Positions 38,601 through 50,871 of a stretch of DNA of 64,000 nucleotides are shown piece by piece; the stretch's first letter is position 1, and every line of letters starts with the position of its first letter. The notes under the pieces are model-generated. The model did not search any database and had not been told where the DNA came from. It worked only from the letters and a program-made list of their open reading frames with translations. The position numbers and the translations under genes are program-made. This DNA is from Lingula anatina (lineage: Eukaryota; Brachiopoda; Lingulata; Lingulida; Lingulidae). The stretch covers positions 254,359 to 318,358 of the forward strand of contig NW_019775444.1 in assembly GCF_001039355.2 (NCBI RefSeq). Direction: 5' to 3'.

Positions 38601-41600
38601 GTCCAAACTCATTCCTCATTGGTGGAGACTCTCCAGAACATAAATTCAGGGTTATTATTGGGACACAGGTAATCAATTGTCTTTCTTTTAGACACTATTT
38701 TGAAATGATCAAATTTTTATTAACTTTAGCCCATACAAAATTGGTCAGATGGATTATCAGCATACTGAACTATTGTTTAACAAAGGGAGTTTCAAATTTT
38801 GATGGCCACTTGTAAGATGTTGACAAAATATCTGTTCAAATTTGATTGGTCAAATATTGCTGAGTTAAACTGAGTTATTTGGTAAAGAAAAATGGTTGAG
38901 ATTTTAAATTTTGATGTCAGATTGTCGTTTCAGAGCTGAAGTGCTCTTATCATTATGTACAGACACAGATGTGTCTGTACATATTGCCATCACCTGCGTC
39001 TGTCGTCGCCGATGGCGATGCCGATGGCGATGCCGATGGCGATGGCGATGCCGGCGCCGTGCACTTTCCTTGTAAACACGATAAGTGGAGGGCAGTTTTA
39101 CTTTTTGGCTTTATATTTACAGAGCTGATGAATATTCATAAAACGCAGGTCAAGTTCGAAAATCAGCATGATCGGGCCATTATTGTAGAAGTTATACTGT
39201 TTTTTCACTTTTCAGCATATTTTTCACATTNGCTGTTTCTAGTTATATGAGGAATGTCTGTTGATTATTTTACTTAAAAATATTTTTCCTATTTATTTTA
39301 CACCTTACTTGTATAGATGCTACAGACAGTAAGAGCACACGTGAATTCAAAACATTTTGCAAATGATTCAAATTTTAGAATTAAATTGAATGAACAAACT
39401 ATCATTGCTTATCTGTCACACTTCCATTTTCTACTTCCATTTTGGCCATGTTTCTCTGAATGAAGAATTCTTATATCATACAATACTTCACTTAATGTCT
39501 CAATTAACTTAAATCTTTTTATCATAGGCCAGCATTTGATGGTAAACGCTTCCAGAGAGATGACCGGCTGGAAGAACAAAAGATTCGTGAGCGCCTCAAG
39601 GCCATGCCCATGTGGAAAAAGGAGTTGGTGGACAGGAAGAAAACTGGACCACTGGTGAGGAGACACCTTCACTAGCCTCTCAAATCTCTCAGTGTTTATT
39701 TTTCAGTTTTCTCCTATCATTGACTTTGGCTTCTTTTAAATTATCTGTATTATCAGAAATGAGATTTTTCTAACTTTTTGGCAGCGAAAAATATCATTTT
39801 TGGGATCGATGCATGATATGCACACCATATTTTCAGACTTTCATTTTTCATCTCTGATTATCTCTGTATATTAGGAATAATAATTACTATTGATGGCTAA
39901 TTGCATTGTAATTCTCTTATTTATTTTTTGTTAGGTTGCCAAAGCAAGTGTCATGGCGTCCAACAATTCAGCCTTTACTCCAACGGCAGCAACAGTAGGT
40001 GTATTTATGAAAAAGATTTTAATATTTCAAGAAAATATCGTAGGTTAAAAATTATTAAATAAATATAAATGAAGCCTTTGTTAAATCATTTGTGAGAAAA
40101 GTAGCATGATGGTCAGAGTTAAAGAGAAATGAATTTAATATTTAAAGCCATCATTCACACATTTCATGGAAAATAAGGCACAAAAGATACACATAGGAAT
40201 CTGGGTGGTTCTGAACTGTTAGATCAGAAATATGTCGGAAGCATTCCCAGATTTTTTTAGACATCTTAATTTGCCTTGAAAGGGTCACAGAAGGTCATCT
40301 CAGAAACTAGATTAACCTGGTAAAGTTAAATTAGTGTGCTGTGGGAGAAGGTTGAAGGGCAGAGTGTGAATGCTTCTTGTTTGGTCTGCAACCCTAGATG
40401 ATATTATCATGGTAGCTATAGGTCAGAGAAAGGTGGTTTCTTCTCAGGTGGGGCTATTGGCTTCAGATACAAGTTTTTTTCTTTTCTTTTTTTCTCTCCC
40501 TTTTACACCAGGAAATTGTTTGGAGACTGGAAAGAGCAGAAGCACTGTATCAAATTGGATTTAGTTTTATCAAAACAGAGCTGGTGTCAAGTGCTCTCCT
40601 CTTTTCGATTTTTTAAAAATCTAAAACATTTACTGTTGATTGAATTCTGGCTTACATTGTGGATTTGCTTATATCCTCATTAGTCAACACATTAAACTGT
40701 TCATATTTCCCCAGGCAGTACATTACTGTGCTTTCATCTGAAATTATCTGGCAGTTGCTGCTGCATGCAGTAGCATTTAGAGTGAATGTGGACTGCAAGA
40801 GCCTCCTATTGATTTTAGCATCCTTTCTCTAAATATTGCATTTAATGAAAGAGGTTGAAGAAAGATGAACTTATTTCAGCATAAAAAACACCCATTTAAT
40901 CGTTAAATTGTCCATATTTACCATGGAAATTATCAGAAGAGTGAACTGTCAAATTGAAAAAAAAACAACAAAAAACAATTAGTTTTAAACAAATGAGTAG
41001 GTGACTGTGAGGTCTTTGAAACGTAATATATAAATTACCGTGACTACAGTCCAAAACTAACTATTTTACTAGACTAAAATGGCATCATGGTCATAAAGTT
41101 CCAAGCCAACCTGTTGAATATAGAAGGTCATCTGGGAAATGCAAGCTTATTGCTTATAATTAGTTATTATAAGTTGGATTTTTGGCAGTTTTGCATTTGA
41201 ACTTTAGGGTCCGTTCATGAAGGTTGTTAAGTAAGTGAACAAATGCAACTTTATAAAAATTACAGTACTTATAAGTGATACAGATTCAACTTTATTTATT
41301 TTTTTACAACTTTGTAAGTCCAGTATAAGAATAAACAAAAATACCATGTTATATGTGGAGTATGCACACCCACGCACTCACTGATGATCTTTGGAAACTT
41401 CTTGTTAAGCTAAATTGCACCAACCTCTTCTTTGCAATTACTGACTATTGATTTCAGCATTTTTCTCTGCTTTCTAGAATAGTACGAAAGATGCTCCTGC
41501 TAATTCCAAAGGCAGCAGCATCCCCCTGCCTGCCCAGTCTGAGTCTGCCTTCACCAGACAAGTGGTCAACAGCAAACAAGGCTCACCTGGCGTCCCCAGG

Positions 41601-44600
41601 AAACGGGTGTCACCTAGTAATTCGGTATGTTTGTTTATTGATCAACACTTGGAATTTTTTAATCAAGTTAATTGAGATGTATCAATCAAAAAATTTTGAC
41701 TTGTGTAAGATTTTGAATTGTGGTGTGTGCATATTTGAAACTTATTCTGTTTGTTATATGACATTTTTATTTATCCTTTGTTTGGCATCTGTAAGCTTTA
41801 TTGAATAAATTGCTTTGTGAGCTATTTGTTTTATTTCTATGTCAGAAGAAGATGGTTAATTAAAATGCTTACTGAGTTTTTTTAGTCTCAAATCCTTATT
41901 AACAGTTTTCTCTCTCTTTATGTATTCAGTTTAAGTCCAGTGGAGGGAGACGTACCCCCTCCCCCCATAGTGTGATAGAGGGTCTGAGTCAAGAGGGTAT
42001 GCGTAAGAGGGTAGAGAGGGTGAGAAAAGCCAGGTTGTACCTTCTGCAGCAGACGGGTCCAAACTCATTCCTCATTGGTGGAGACTCTCCAGAACATAAA
42101 TTCAGGGTTATTATTGGGACACAGGTAATCAATTGTCTTTCTTTTAGACACTATTTTGAAATGATCAAATTTTTATTTACTTTAGCCCTTACAAAATTGG
42201 TCAGATGGATTATCAGCATACTGAACTATTGTTTAACAAAGGGAGTTTCAAATTTTGATGGCCACTTGTAAGATGTTGACAAAATATCTGTTCAAATTTG
42301 ATTGGTCAAATATTGCTGAGTTAAACTATGTCTATATTTGGTAAAGAAAAATGGTTGAGATTTTAAATTTTGATGTCAGATTGTCTTTTCAGAGCTGAAG
42401 TGCTCTTATCATTTTTATGTACTATTTCTAAGGTCTGTGCCTCTAGTTATTTTTGTTATGTTTTTATTTCATATTAAAGACTTGCAGTTGTGGCAAGGGC
42501 CCACATTGCCTTCATTTGCTGTTTGTAATGCTGAGAGTATTCCAAGTGGGTGAGAATGACCCCTGTCTCTGGAGGCGGGAACTGAAGAATTATGAGGTTG
42601 GTTTGAAATACAAGCTGTTTTATTAAGTGAATGGAATACTGCTGTAGTTTATTGAAGATGAAGAAATTGTAACAAGGAAACTGCTGTGTCAAAACTTACT
42701 TGATTAGTAAGATCAGTTGACTGTTGTGAATGTAGCAACAAGTTAGATAAGTATGTTATTATTTTCCACATTGAAAGTTGTCTATTTTGTAAATTATCTT
42801 TAAAAAAAACAGTGAAGAAAAAATGGAATTCATTAATTTTCAGTCAAAACACCTTGTATAATACAGAAGAATTTGCTCCACTGTTTTTATATGTCTGCAT
42901 GTTTTCTCCTCTTAAGCTATACATCATTTTTATGTTCAAAGGTGGAGACACTGTTCAGGGCCTATCTTGACAGAAGAAATCAGCGCATGAAGCAGACAAC
43001 TCCTAAAAATGAACAAAAGAAGGGACAGGAAGCTGGTGGAGACTCTACTTCCCCTGATACATCCTCCACTGACAGTGAATCAAGGTATGCTTGTGACAAA
43101 TGATATATAACACTTTCCTGAATATCATAAGTTCTTGTTTGAAATGGACTGCAGTGTTTTATGAAAAATTACATTGGGAGGAGGGCGAGAGATTTTGCAA
43201 ATCGTAATGACATATTGTTGGGTTAAAACCAAGAGTTTGTATGTATTTGATTAAATGTTTAAGAATTTTTTACAAGAACATTGAAAGTGCATGTTATGTG
43301 CTCAAAAAGAATTTAATGCACAAGTAGAAAAATTTTGTGAGTTTGAAATGGCAAAATGAAAATATAACCTTCCAAAATATTTTCATGCTCTGTGAAATAG
43401 TTTCCATACTACATGGTTAACCAAGATCTTCATTAAGGAATTAGCAATAATACCATCATTACACAATATACAATGAAAAGCCAATTTATATGTTGTTTTA
43501 GCACCAAGGACATTGAAGAAACCTGTCCAATCTGTCTGCTGGAGATGTGTGAGGGGGAGAGTATTGTGGAGTGTGAGAAGGGATGCCACAACAAATTACA
43601 TCACCACTGCATTTCTATCTGTGAGCATTTTCATATGAGTAATTCAGTGAGGTTAAGCTTTACTTTTAAAAGGATTATTGAGCTGAGATTATTATTTGGC
43701 TTGACATCTGAAATACTGATTTGGTGGAAAGTGTTTTCTTTAGGTGTAAGAAATAATATTTTGAACAAAGGTTTTGGTTAATTAATATGAATTTTCATAT
43801 GACATTGCATGGGGTATAAAGGACATTAAATACATCTAAGCAGTTTAGTATTATTGAGAAATTATCAAAATATAATTTCCTCCAGGGTTTAACTTGTGTC
43901 AAAAACAAAAGGAACCCCTGATGTGTCCACTGTGTAGAGCCAAATGGAAAGTCTCCCCAGAGGAGGGTGTCACAGTGCCATCTGGTAGCCCTGCCGTCAG
44001 CCTGCCCCACCCACCCCCACCTGCTCAACCCCATGAAGAGGTTGTATTACCCCATGCAGATCCTTTGCCTCAGGAACACAGGGACATGGCAGCTCCTTGG
44101 ATAGAGGTAGTGATGTCAAAACTCATAAACTTATTCAATATAATAAGCATAAAAGAGTACAATAAAAAAGAATGACCATTTTCATCATCAAAAATCAGTA
44201 CCAGTTTATAGCAGGATGTATGGTCTTTAAATGAGAAACAAGGTTTTGTATGTCTTGTGCTTTTTGGCAATGGGTAAGAAAAGGAATGCTTCTAAATGCA
44301 ATAGTTTGATTAGATCTAGATGTATTTTCAAACTAAGAAATATCAGAACTTGTAACCAAACATATCAAATGTTGTTGTTGCTTTTTCAGATTTTGGGTGA
44401 GGACCTCATCTCTTGCCTCTTCTCAAAGAACTGGACTGTGCGGGAGACGGGTCTGAGAAGGGTTTCTCAGGAAGCGGTGGCCGTCTTCCTGCCAGCGTCT
44501 GGGGAGGGCCGCACTGGGGCCAGGGTGTCCTCAGACAGACACGAGGCCAAAACACAGATGCTGTCTACCTGCTTCAGCATCCTGGCACTGATGTGTGGAG

Positions 44601-47600
44601 ACCCTGTGTATAGAGTGTTTGTGGCTGCATTGGTAGGTGTATTTGGTCAGCTAAGAGATTGAAGATTTTTTGTTTGGGTCTGAGGGGGGCCAAAGTTTAA
44701 GTATGCTTGACTTGACTTCATCCCTCATGTCTTTATTGAAATATTTATTGATAAGAAACTGAAGGGGGGAGGTGTCTGATCTGTCATATGTCACAGATAT
44801 GTCTTGAAGACCTCTTGCAGATTTCGGGGATAAGGAGTGTGTACCTACCTCTTTTTTAGTTTTTGAGAATTTACATTGGGTTGAACTGATAACTTTTTTG
44901 AAAAGTTTCATAAGTTTATGACCAACAAGAAAAATAAGATTTAAACAGGAAAAGATTTGAAAGTTTCAGTTTTGATTGATAAAACCTTTTCAATCAGAAA
45001 GAATACAGAGGGTGCTTATTAATGTTATCTCCTTTTTTTTTTTTTAGATACCTATACCTATGCCTCTTACAAAATACCTTCTTTTGTTACAGAAAACTTT
45101 GAGAACAGTGTTGGCATATGTACCCTGCCGAGATGACACTCAGAGGAAGGAGCTGCAGGATTTGTTGGTCCCTGTGCTGAATACAATACTGATTAAATGT
45201 GCAGATGGGAACAGGTGATTTTTTTATGACAAATTTTTTAATTTTTCGTTGTAAAACATTTGTTTGAAGACAGTGCCTCTGAAATTAATTTTCTTAAAAA
45301 CTTACTGAAATTTTGATAAACAATGGGCATAAAATAATAAAGGTTTAATGATGGAGCATAGGCTTTACCCATTTTCAGGAAACTGATAGAAAAGTTTTAA
45401 AAGTTAAAACTGTTCATCACAGTTTTCTTACAATTTTCTTTTTTTTTCAGACGCACAAGCTTGCTGTCCATCTCTACCATAGTAGAACTGGGCAAAGGGC
45501 AATCTGGGGAGCTTGCCATTGGAAGAGAGATATTCAATTCAGGTAGTAGATCAGATCCACTCTTAGTGCATATTTTATCACTCATATCTTGCATTCCTTT
45601 TATATACAGTTTATTATCCTTGATTCATGTACTTAAAGTAGGATGGGGGCACTTCCTAAGGTACAGTTACAGAGAATAGTAAGGGGTTTTAATTCTACAG
45701 AGTTATCTAAATTCTGCATCCAAAATTTTTCTTTATCACATATTTTCCAGTCATATTCCTAAATAACAGCAACAATATACAAGTATCTAATACTAAAGTG
45801 AAAGCTATGCAGTAATAGATGATATACATATTTAATTCCAGGTCAGGGTGGTATTGGAGGTGTGTCGTTCATTCTGACATGTATGTTGGAGGAGTACACT
45901 CTGGAGGAGGTACAGTGGCAGTGGTTGTTGGGGCGCCTGTGTGCCTTGGACCGTCTCATGGAGGAATTCCCCCTAGAGTTCACAGTGGAGGCTGGCAGAG
46001 GAGAGCACATCTCGGACCACCCGAGACTCCATGCTGTTCTGAACTTCGTCTTCAAAGCCTTGAAACACAGTCACCAGAGGATAGCCAAGCTTGCCAGGAG
46101 GACGTTCATATTTGCAGTCAGACCCACGGCCCACATTCCAGGAATTTTCTCTGAAGTCAAGGAAATGTTGAACCACTTAGACTCCAGCTTGCACATTCGG
46201 ATGCTGCGGCATCTAGCTCATATTTTCACAGAACCTGCATTGCTAGTGCCTTACCATAATATCACATATCAGAATGGCCCAGCGGTTGATTTTGAGATCC
46301 CTGGGGATATGGGAGAAGGCTCTGATACCCCAAGGTCTCTCTCCCCTGATATGCCTCTCCCATCAAGTCAGGGTTCCAGTCCAATGCCCCAGACTCCCAC
46401 CGAGGATGGAGACATTAATGATGGCATTGGTGAGGATAACAGAAGACTTGATAACATGACTCCCAATAATAATGAGTTGGGTTCTGATTTACAGAATAAC
46501 AATGTGCCAAATGACAATGATGTTGAGGAGCAAACTCACCAAGATGAATTCTTAGGGGAAAACGGACTTGAGGCTTCAGTACAACCAGATGAAGCAGCTG
46601 CAGGTTCAAAGAGTGCAATTGCACAAGACAATCATGTTGATGGTGATACAAGGAAGTTGGAAGAAACCACAGACAAAAGTAATGTGAATGGAGAATTGCC
46701 TGGTAATGCAGAGAACCATGTTTCTGGTACAAAAACTGCCAAAGATGCCAACAGGAATCTTAAGCAAGCAAATCCAGTCTTATTGACTCCACCCAACACT
46801 CCATTGCAGCAATCACTGGACAAGGAGGAGGTATCTCTTTCTGCAAAGAAGGTTCCACAATCAGAGTCTACCTCGTCACCTTTGGCTGGGGCTCAGCCAA
46901 AAGATTGGGGAGATATTACAACAAAGCAACTGGAATGTGACTGTATAGAGCCCCCACAGCCACATGGGATCCACATGCATCATAAATCACAGGGTAATAG
47001 GGACCAAGAGGAGATACAGCCTTCACTGCCATCTTGTGGTGAAAATGCACATCACAAAGCACAGGGATATGGAAACTGTGATGACAGACAGGACGAGGCA
47101 CAGGCAGCACCACTGAACTGTAACTGTCTTATAAAACCTTGTCCCTGTGAGGATAAATTTCGGTTGCCACAGGAGCCATGTTCACCCAAGAAAACTTACT
47201 TGTGTTCTGCTTGCAGAAGGTATTCCATTTTATCAACAGAGGACTCCACTGAGTTGACACTGTCTCCAGCAGGACTGGATGAGAAGCCGGTGTCTTTCAA
47301 GACTGAAGTGGCATCCTCGCCCAGGGTGTCGCCGGACGCAAGCCAGGATGATGGTTTGTGATGTTCACATTGTTACTCTTATTGTTTTCCCTTAGAAATT
47401 TGATGGATGTGGAATGAAATTTTAGAAATTATTTATTGTTTTATAAATTCTTTTTAATTTAATGCATTTGTTGTACATTCATTCCTTCATTCCTTCATTC
47501 ATGATTTGTTCTATCAGTGTAGACCTGAGGGTACCCAGGTATTAGCGTAGCACTACTGCATATTATGCATACTTTTGTATTACAAGTATTACTCCTCTTG

Positions 47601-50600
47601 TTAAATCTTGCTAATTATTACTGTCCAGGTGCCTCGTCTGATCCCTGTTACTGTAAGGAGGAGGTGGAGATCGAGGAGGCCCAGGCCCTGGCAGCTGCCA
47701 TGGAGGCTTCCACTAAACAGGAAGATTTACCTATCATTCCACAGCTGGGCAGCAGGGAGAAAGACGAGATTACCATCCATATTCAGGATGAGGTGAGAGC
47801 AAATTAATGAAAGTTGTATGTATGTATTTATTTGTTGGTTTTGGTAGAAGAGAATATAGTGTGTTGGAGGAAAGAGTCCTTGAGTTTGATGATGGAACAA
47901 CATATATTTTGTGTCAATAGACTAATAGGTCAAATATTTATATTATAACAATTGTTTTGCCTATCTAACTTATTCCAGAGAATTTTAAGGGTCCCAATGC
48001 ATCAAACCAATATTTCAAATATTACAAAACTTTAATTTAAAGCATCATGGTTTCAACATGTTAGAAACAGAGATGATAAAACAGACACCACACATTTCCA
48101 TATTACAGGGAGGTGGAGAAAATGATGAGCCACAGCCCAAGGCCTACTTGGATGGCATACACTGGCAGCGCGGCCCTCTGATTGGCACTGGGGCCTACAG
48201 TACCTGCTATCAGGCCAGGGACGTCAAGACTGGGACCATCATGGCAGTAAAACAGGTCAGTCATTTGTGAATAACTTGAAATTAGGTCTTTTGGTAGATT
48301 TTGTGCATCTTTGATATTTCTGAGGGCATGAATTACTTATTAGTCAAACTAATTACAAGCCTCATAAATATATGCAGTTCAGTATGACAAGCTGGAAATA
48401 GAAATCAGTCATGGTGATCCTTTCATATTTATCTATTTTTTTTCAAGTGAAGAGTGTTACCCCATTCAGATTTTTTTGTTTCATGCAATTCTGAATGATT
48501 TTAATCCTCAGAGAAGGGCAATCTGTGGTTACTGGAAGGACTAGAATCTGACCATTTACTACTTGGTGTAAACCTGTAAAGTTATTGCAAACTGCATGTT
48601 TTCTATTTATTTCCTCTCCAGATCTCGTTCTGTAGAAACACAGCTGTAGAGCAAGCTCAGGTGGTTGAGGCAATAGAAGATGAGATTCGAATGATGGCCA
48701 AGCTGAACCATGTTAATGTAGTCAGAATACTTGGGGCCACCAGACAGGGTTGCCATTTTAACATGTTTGTGGAGTGGATGCCAGGTGAGCTATTGGCAAA
48801 AATTAGAACTTCTCTCATTTTGGCAGATTGATGGCTATAGAAAATCACTGTATTTTGGTGGAATTATTGAAAAAGTTTTGTCCCATCTCTAAATTATTTT
48901 ATGCTTTATGCTAAATTATTCTGAATGTACATGTTTTTAAAAATATGCTGAAAATTTTGAATAAACCAGAAATTGTGGTTCTGATGATATTCCATTTTCT
49001 TCCTTTTGCATGGTTCTACTTCAGAGGTGTTTTGTATGAATCTTTTTGTGCAGTGAGATGGATTTTATGAGATGTGAGAAGTCCAAAGCAGCAATGTGCC
49101 CATTTTTTCACAGTTTCCACCTCAATTATGCTAAGTTGTACTTTGCTCACCAGGTGGCGCTGTGGCCTGTCTCCTGGCCACTTATGGACCATTCAGTGAA
49201 GTAGTGATCACCAGTTACACTCAGCAAGTGCTCAGGGGGCTGGCATACCTGCATGATAACCAGATATTACACAGGGACATGAAAGGTAGGGCAGCCATCA
49301 GTATTTATAAGACCTGTACATACTTTTTATCATTGGCAGATTTGGAGGGGTGGGAGTGGGGGATATTTTAAAAGTTACTTTATTGAAACAATTTTCTTTT
49401 CAATTTCTAAAATCTTACAAGTAATGCACAAGCCTCCTGCTCCGGTTACCATTCTGACTGGCTCCAGCATTGTCAACAGACACAGTGTATTGTAATATGT
49501 GAAGACACTGTGCATATTCATCATGATGTATTTCTTTGATGAGATTTACTTGTTAAACACTTCAGGAGCCAACATCCTGGTAGACAGTACAGGGAAGCGT
49601 GTGAGGATAGCAGACTTTGGTGCTAGTGCCAGGCTGGCTACAAGGTCCACAGGAGCAGGAGAGTTCCAGGGACAGCTACTGGGCACCATTGCTTTCATGG
49701 CTCCAGAGGTAGGGTGTGATGCAAAGGTTGTAGTTGTAGAGCCAGTCAAATTGATGTTGTATGGATAATATTTCATTAATTTTTAAAGTTTCTAGGCACT
49801 GTTTTTGCCTTGGACCAGTAGATTCCTAGTCTTTGATTGGCCAGTAGTCTTAAAAGTAGCATTAGAAGTGAAAAGGCTTGTGTTTACAGTTATAGTAAAG
49901 GTGATGATGATTTTGGTCGTGGTGGTGATATTTGGGACAGAAGTCTAATGTGGCTGATCCTCACAACTCTGGCATCAAAGAGGAGAAATGTGGCAGTAAA
50001 TGTGAAATAAACCAATTCTAATATATACACATTACTCACCCTATGTATATAAATATTTCAGGTGTTACGTGGTGAAAGCTATGGCCGGAGCTGTGATGTC
50101 TGGAGTGTGGGCTGCTGCATGGTAGAAATGTGCACTGGCCAGCCACCCTGGGGATCCAAGGCTGTGTCTAACCATCTGGCTCTCATATTTAAGGTCAGCA
50201 ATGTTGAATGAAATACTCCAACTTAACAGTCCCATTAACAATATCTGCAGTGAAGCAACAAGTAATAAGAGGACTTTTTATGCCAGTTATGTGCATGTGT
50301 CCTGCAGGAACTCGAAGTGGGAAGGAAAAAGTCAGCATTGGCATTATAGATTGAGGTTTATCCAAATCCAAATTCTTGACAAACCTCATTCTAACTATGC
50401 CAGTCTTACTTTACTGCCACATGCAGAAGTCCTTTGGCATTGCATGTTTTATTCAACTTTGTATAAAGTGCAATTTTATTCCTAGCTCCAAACCAAAGTT
50501 GTTATTTTATATTGAATCTAGACTGGATAAAATTACCCAGCTGCTCTGGAGTAGGTTTGTCAATTAAACAAACAAACATACAAACAATAAAATAATTGAA

Positions 50601-50871
50601 ATTCAAATTGATGTTTTAAAAGGAAATTCAACCGTACCAAAATAGGATTTTTGTTGAACTGTTATAATGACCTAAGCTGTTGATTTTATTTCAGATTGCA
50701 ACATCGACAGAACCCCCACCCATTCCAGAAAACCTTTCGCCCGGAGTGCGAGATCTCATGCTACGCTGTCTTGAACAAAAATCAGAGGACAGACCATCGG
50801 CCAAAGAACTTCTGCAACATCCCCTTTTCATCCACTATCACAACTTCAAAAGTTCTGTTCCAAGGATGTAA
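32677..50871 (+). CDS. MAP3K1: MAP3K1 / MEKK1: SWIM-RING-TOG protein kinase (20 coding exons)
   Basis: MAPK kinase kinase acting on the JNK and ERK arms, and also an E3 ubiquitin ligase in vertebrates. Exons: 32677-33005, 36066-36192, 36472-36531, 38014-38160, 38474-38668, 42480-42596, 42942-43084, 43502-43620, 43886-44106, 44390-44632, 45093-45214, 45451-45542, 45842-47353, 47629-47792, 48109-48255, 48622-48784, 49154-49285, 49566-49708, 50062-50193 and 50695-50871. All phases agree, giving 1494 residues (human 1512). Domains in order: disordered N-terminus, SWIM zinc finger (about 287-325), RING (about 376-430), TOG-like helical region (about 487-770), a long acidic linker, and the kinase (about 1216-1490). 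The kinase has GTGAYS, Lys1245, HRDMKGAN (1340-1347), DFG (1361-1363) and APE. The start is the first in-frame ATG. Exons 2-5 also occur at 39528-42124, judged an assembly duplicate. Confidence 0.95.
33006..36065 (+). other. MAP3K1 intron 1
   Basis: Intron between GTGCGT at 33006 and ATCATAG at 36065. It contains the N-separated duplicate at 33377-33754. No nested gene is visible on either strand. Confidence 0.75.
33377..33754. repeat. 188-base direct duplicate around a single N (33565)
   Basis: 33377-33564 and 33567-33754 are almost identical; I count two substitutions (acgaat/acaaat and cagcatt/cagtatt). They are separated only by N and one A. Sequence ending at an N and restarting 190 bases back is what a forced join of overlapping contigs looks like. 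I treat it as an assembly artefact inside MAP3K1 intron 1. Confidence 0.85.
35771..38960 (+). repeat. MAP3K1 exon 2-5 block, copy 1
   Basis: A block of about 3.2 kb starting GCTGTTTCTAGTTATATG and ending near 'tcattatgtac', repeated at 39232-42421. It carries exons 36066-36192, 36472-36531, 38014-38160 and 38474-38668. This copy is contiguous with exon 1. Introns differ from copy 2 by scattered substitutions and small indels. Exons differ at two silent sites: AAG/AAA for Lys in exon 2 and AGG/AGA for Arg in exon 4. Confidence 0.9.
38961..39230. mobile_element. Insertion present only after copy 1, truncated at the N
   Basis: Copy 1 departs from copy 2 here. The insert opens with the palindrome TGTACAGACACAGATGTGTC...TACA (38957 on), then GTCGTCGCC and a GATGGC/GATGCC minisatellite. 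It is more GC-rich than the intron and ends at N 39231. It looks like one end of a mobile element inserted in one haplotype and cut off where the assembly broke. No coding part is visible, and the type is unknown. Confidence 0.5.
39007..39052. repeat. (GATGGC/GATGCC)n minisatellite
   Basis: About seven hexamer-like units of 'gatggc' and 'gatgcc'. They read as Asp-Gly-Asp-Ala in one frame but are not part of a gene. The repeat lies inside the insertion at 38961-39230. Confidence 0.85.
39232..42421 (+). repeat. MAP3K1 exon 2-5 block, copy 2 (probable haplotype duplicate)
   Basis: Second copy of 35771-38960, starting right after N 39231 and contiguous with exon 6. Its exons are 39528-39654, 39935-39994, 41478-41624 and 41930-42124, of identical length and intact splice sites. 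Splicing copy-1 exon 5 (phase 0) to copy-2 exon 2 (which needs two preceding bases) gives GCC AGC ATT TGA, a stop at the fourth codon. Only one copy can therefore serve in a full MAP3K1 message. Either copy gives the same protein. Confidence 0.88.
42480..44106 (+). other. MAP3K1 zinc-binding module: SWIM and RING exons
   Basis: Exon 42480-42596 encodes the SWIM finger, [12 protein letters not shown], with the C-x-C-xn-C-x-H pattern. Exon 42942-43084 is a basic, Ser/Thr-rich linker. Exons 43502-43620 and 43886-44106 encode the [15 protein letters not shown], then [18 protein letters not shown] across the intron, then [11 protein letters not shown]. All metal-ligand positions are present, so ubiquitin-ligase activity is plausible. 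In mammals this region drives ubiquitination of MEKK1 itself and of ERK1/2 or c-Jun. Confidence 0.9.
45842..47353 (+). other. Large MAP3K1 exon 13: end of TOG region plus linker
   Basis: At 1512 bases this is the largest exon. Its first ~130 codons ([19 protein letters not shown] and on) finish the helical TOG-like region begun in exons 10-12. The rest encodes a low-complexity Asp/Asn/Glu/Ser-rich linker with TPPNTP and SPKK-like sites, a cluster of Cys pairs ([11 protein letters not shown]) and no fold I recognise. Vertebrate MEKK1 has a caspase site in the matching linker; I do not see a convincing DxxD equivalent. Confidence 0.8.

Noticed and set aside
39528-42124. Second set of MAP3K1 exons as genuine extra exons
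   Set aside because: Phase conflict, an immediate stop, only silent differences and the adjoining N point to an unmerged haplotype.
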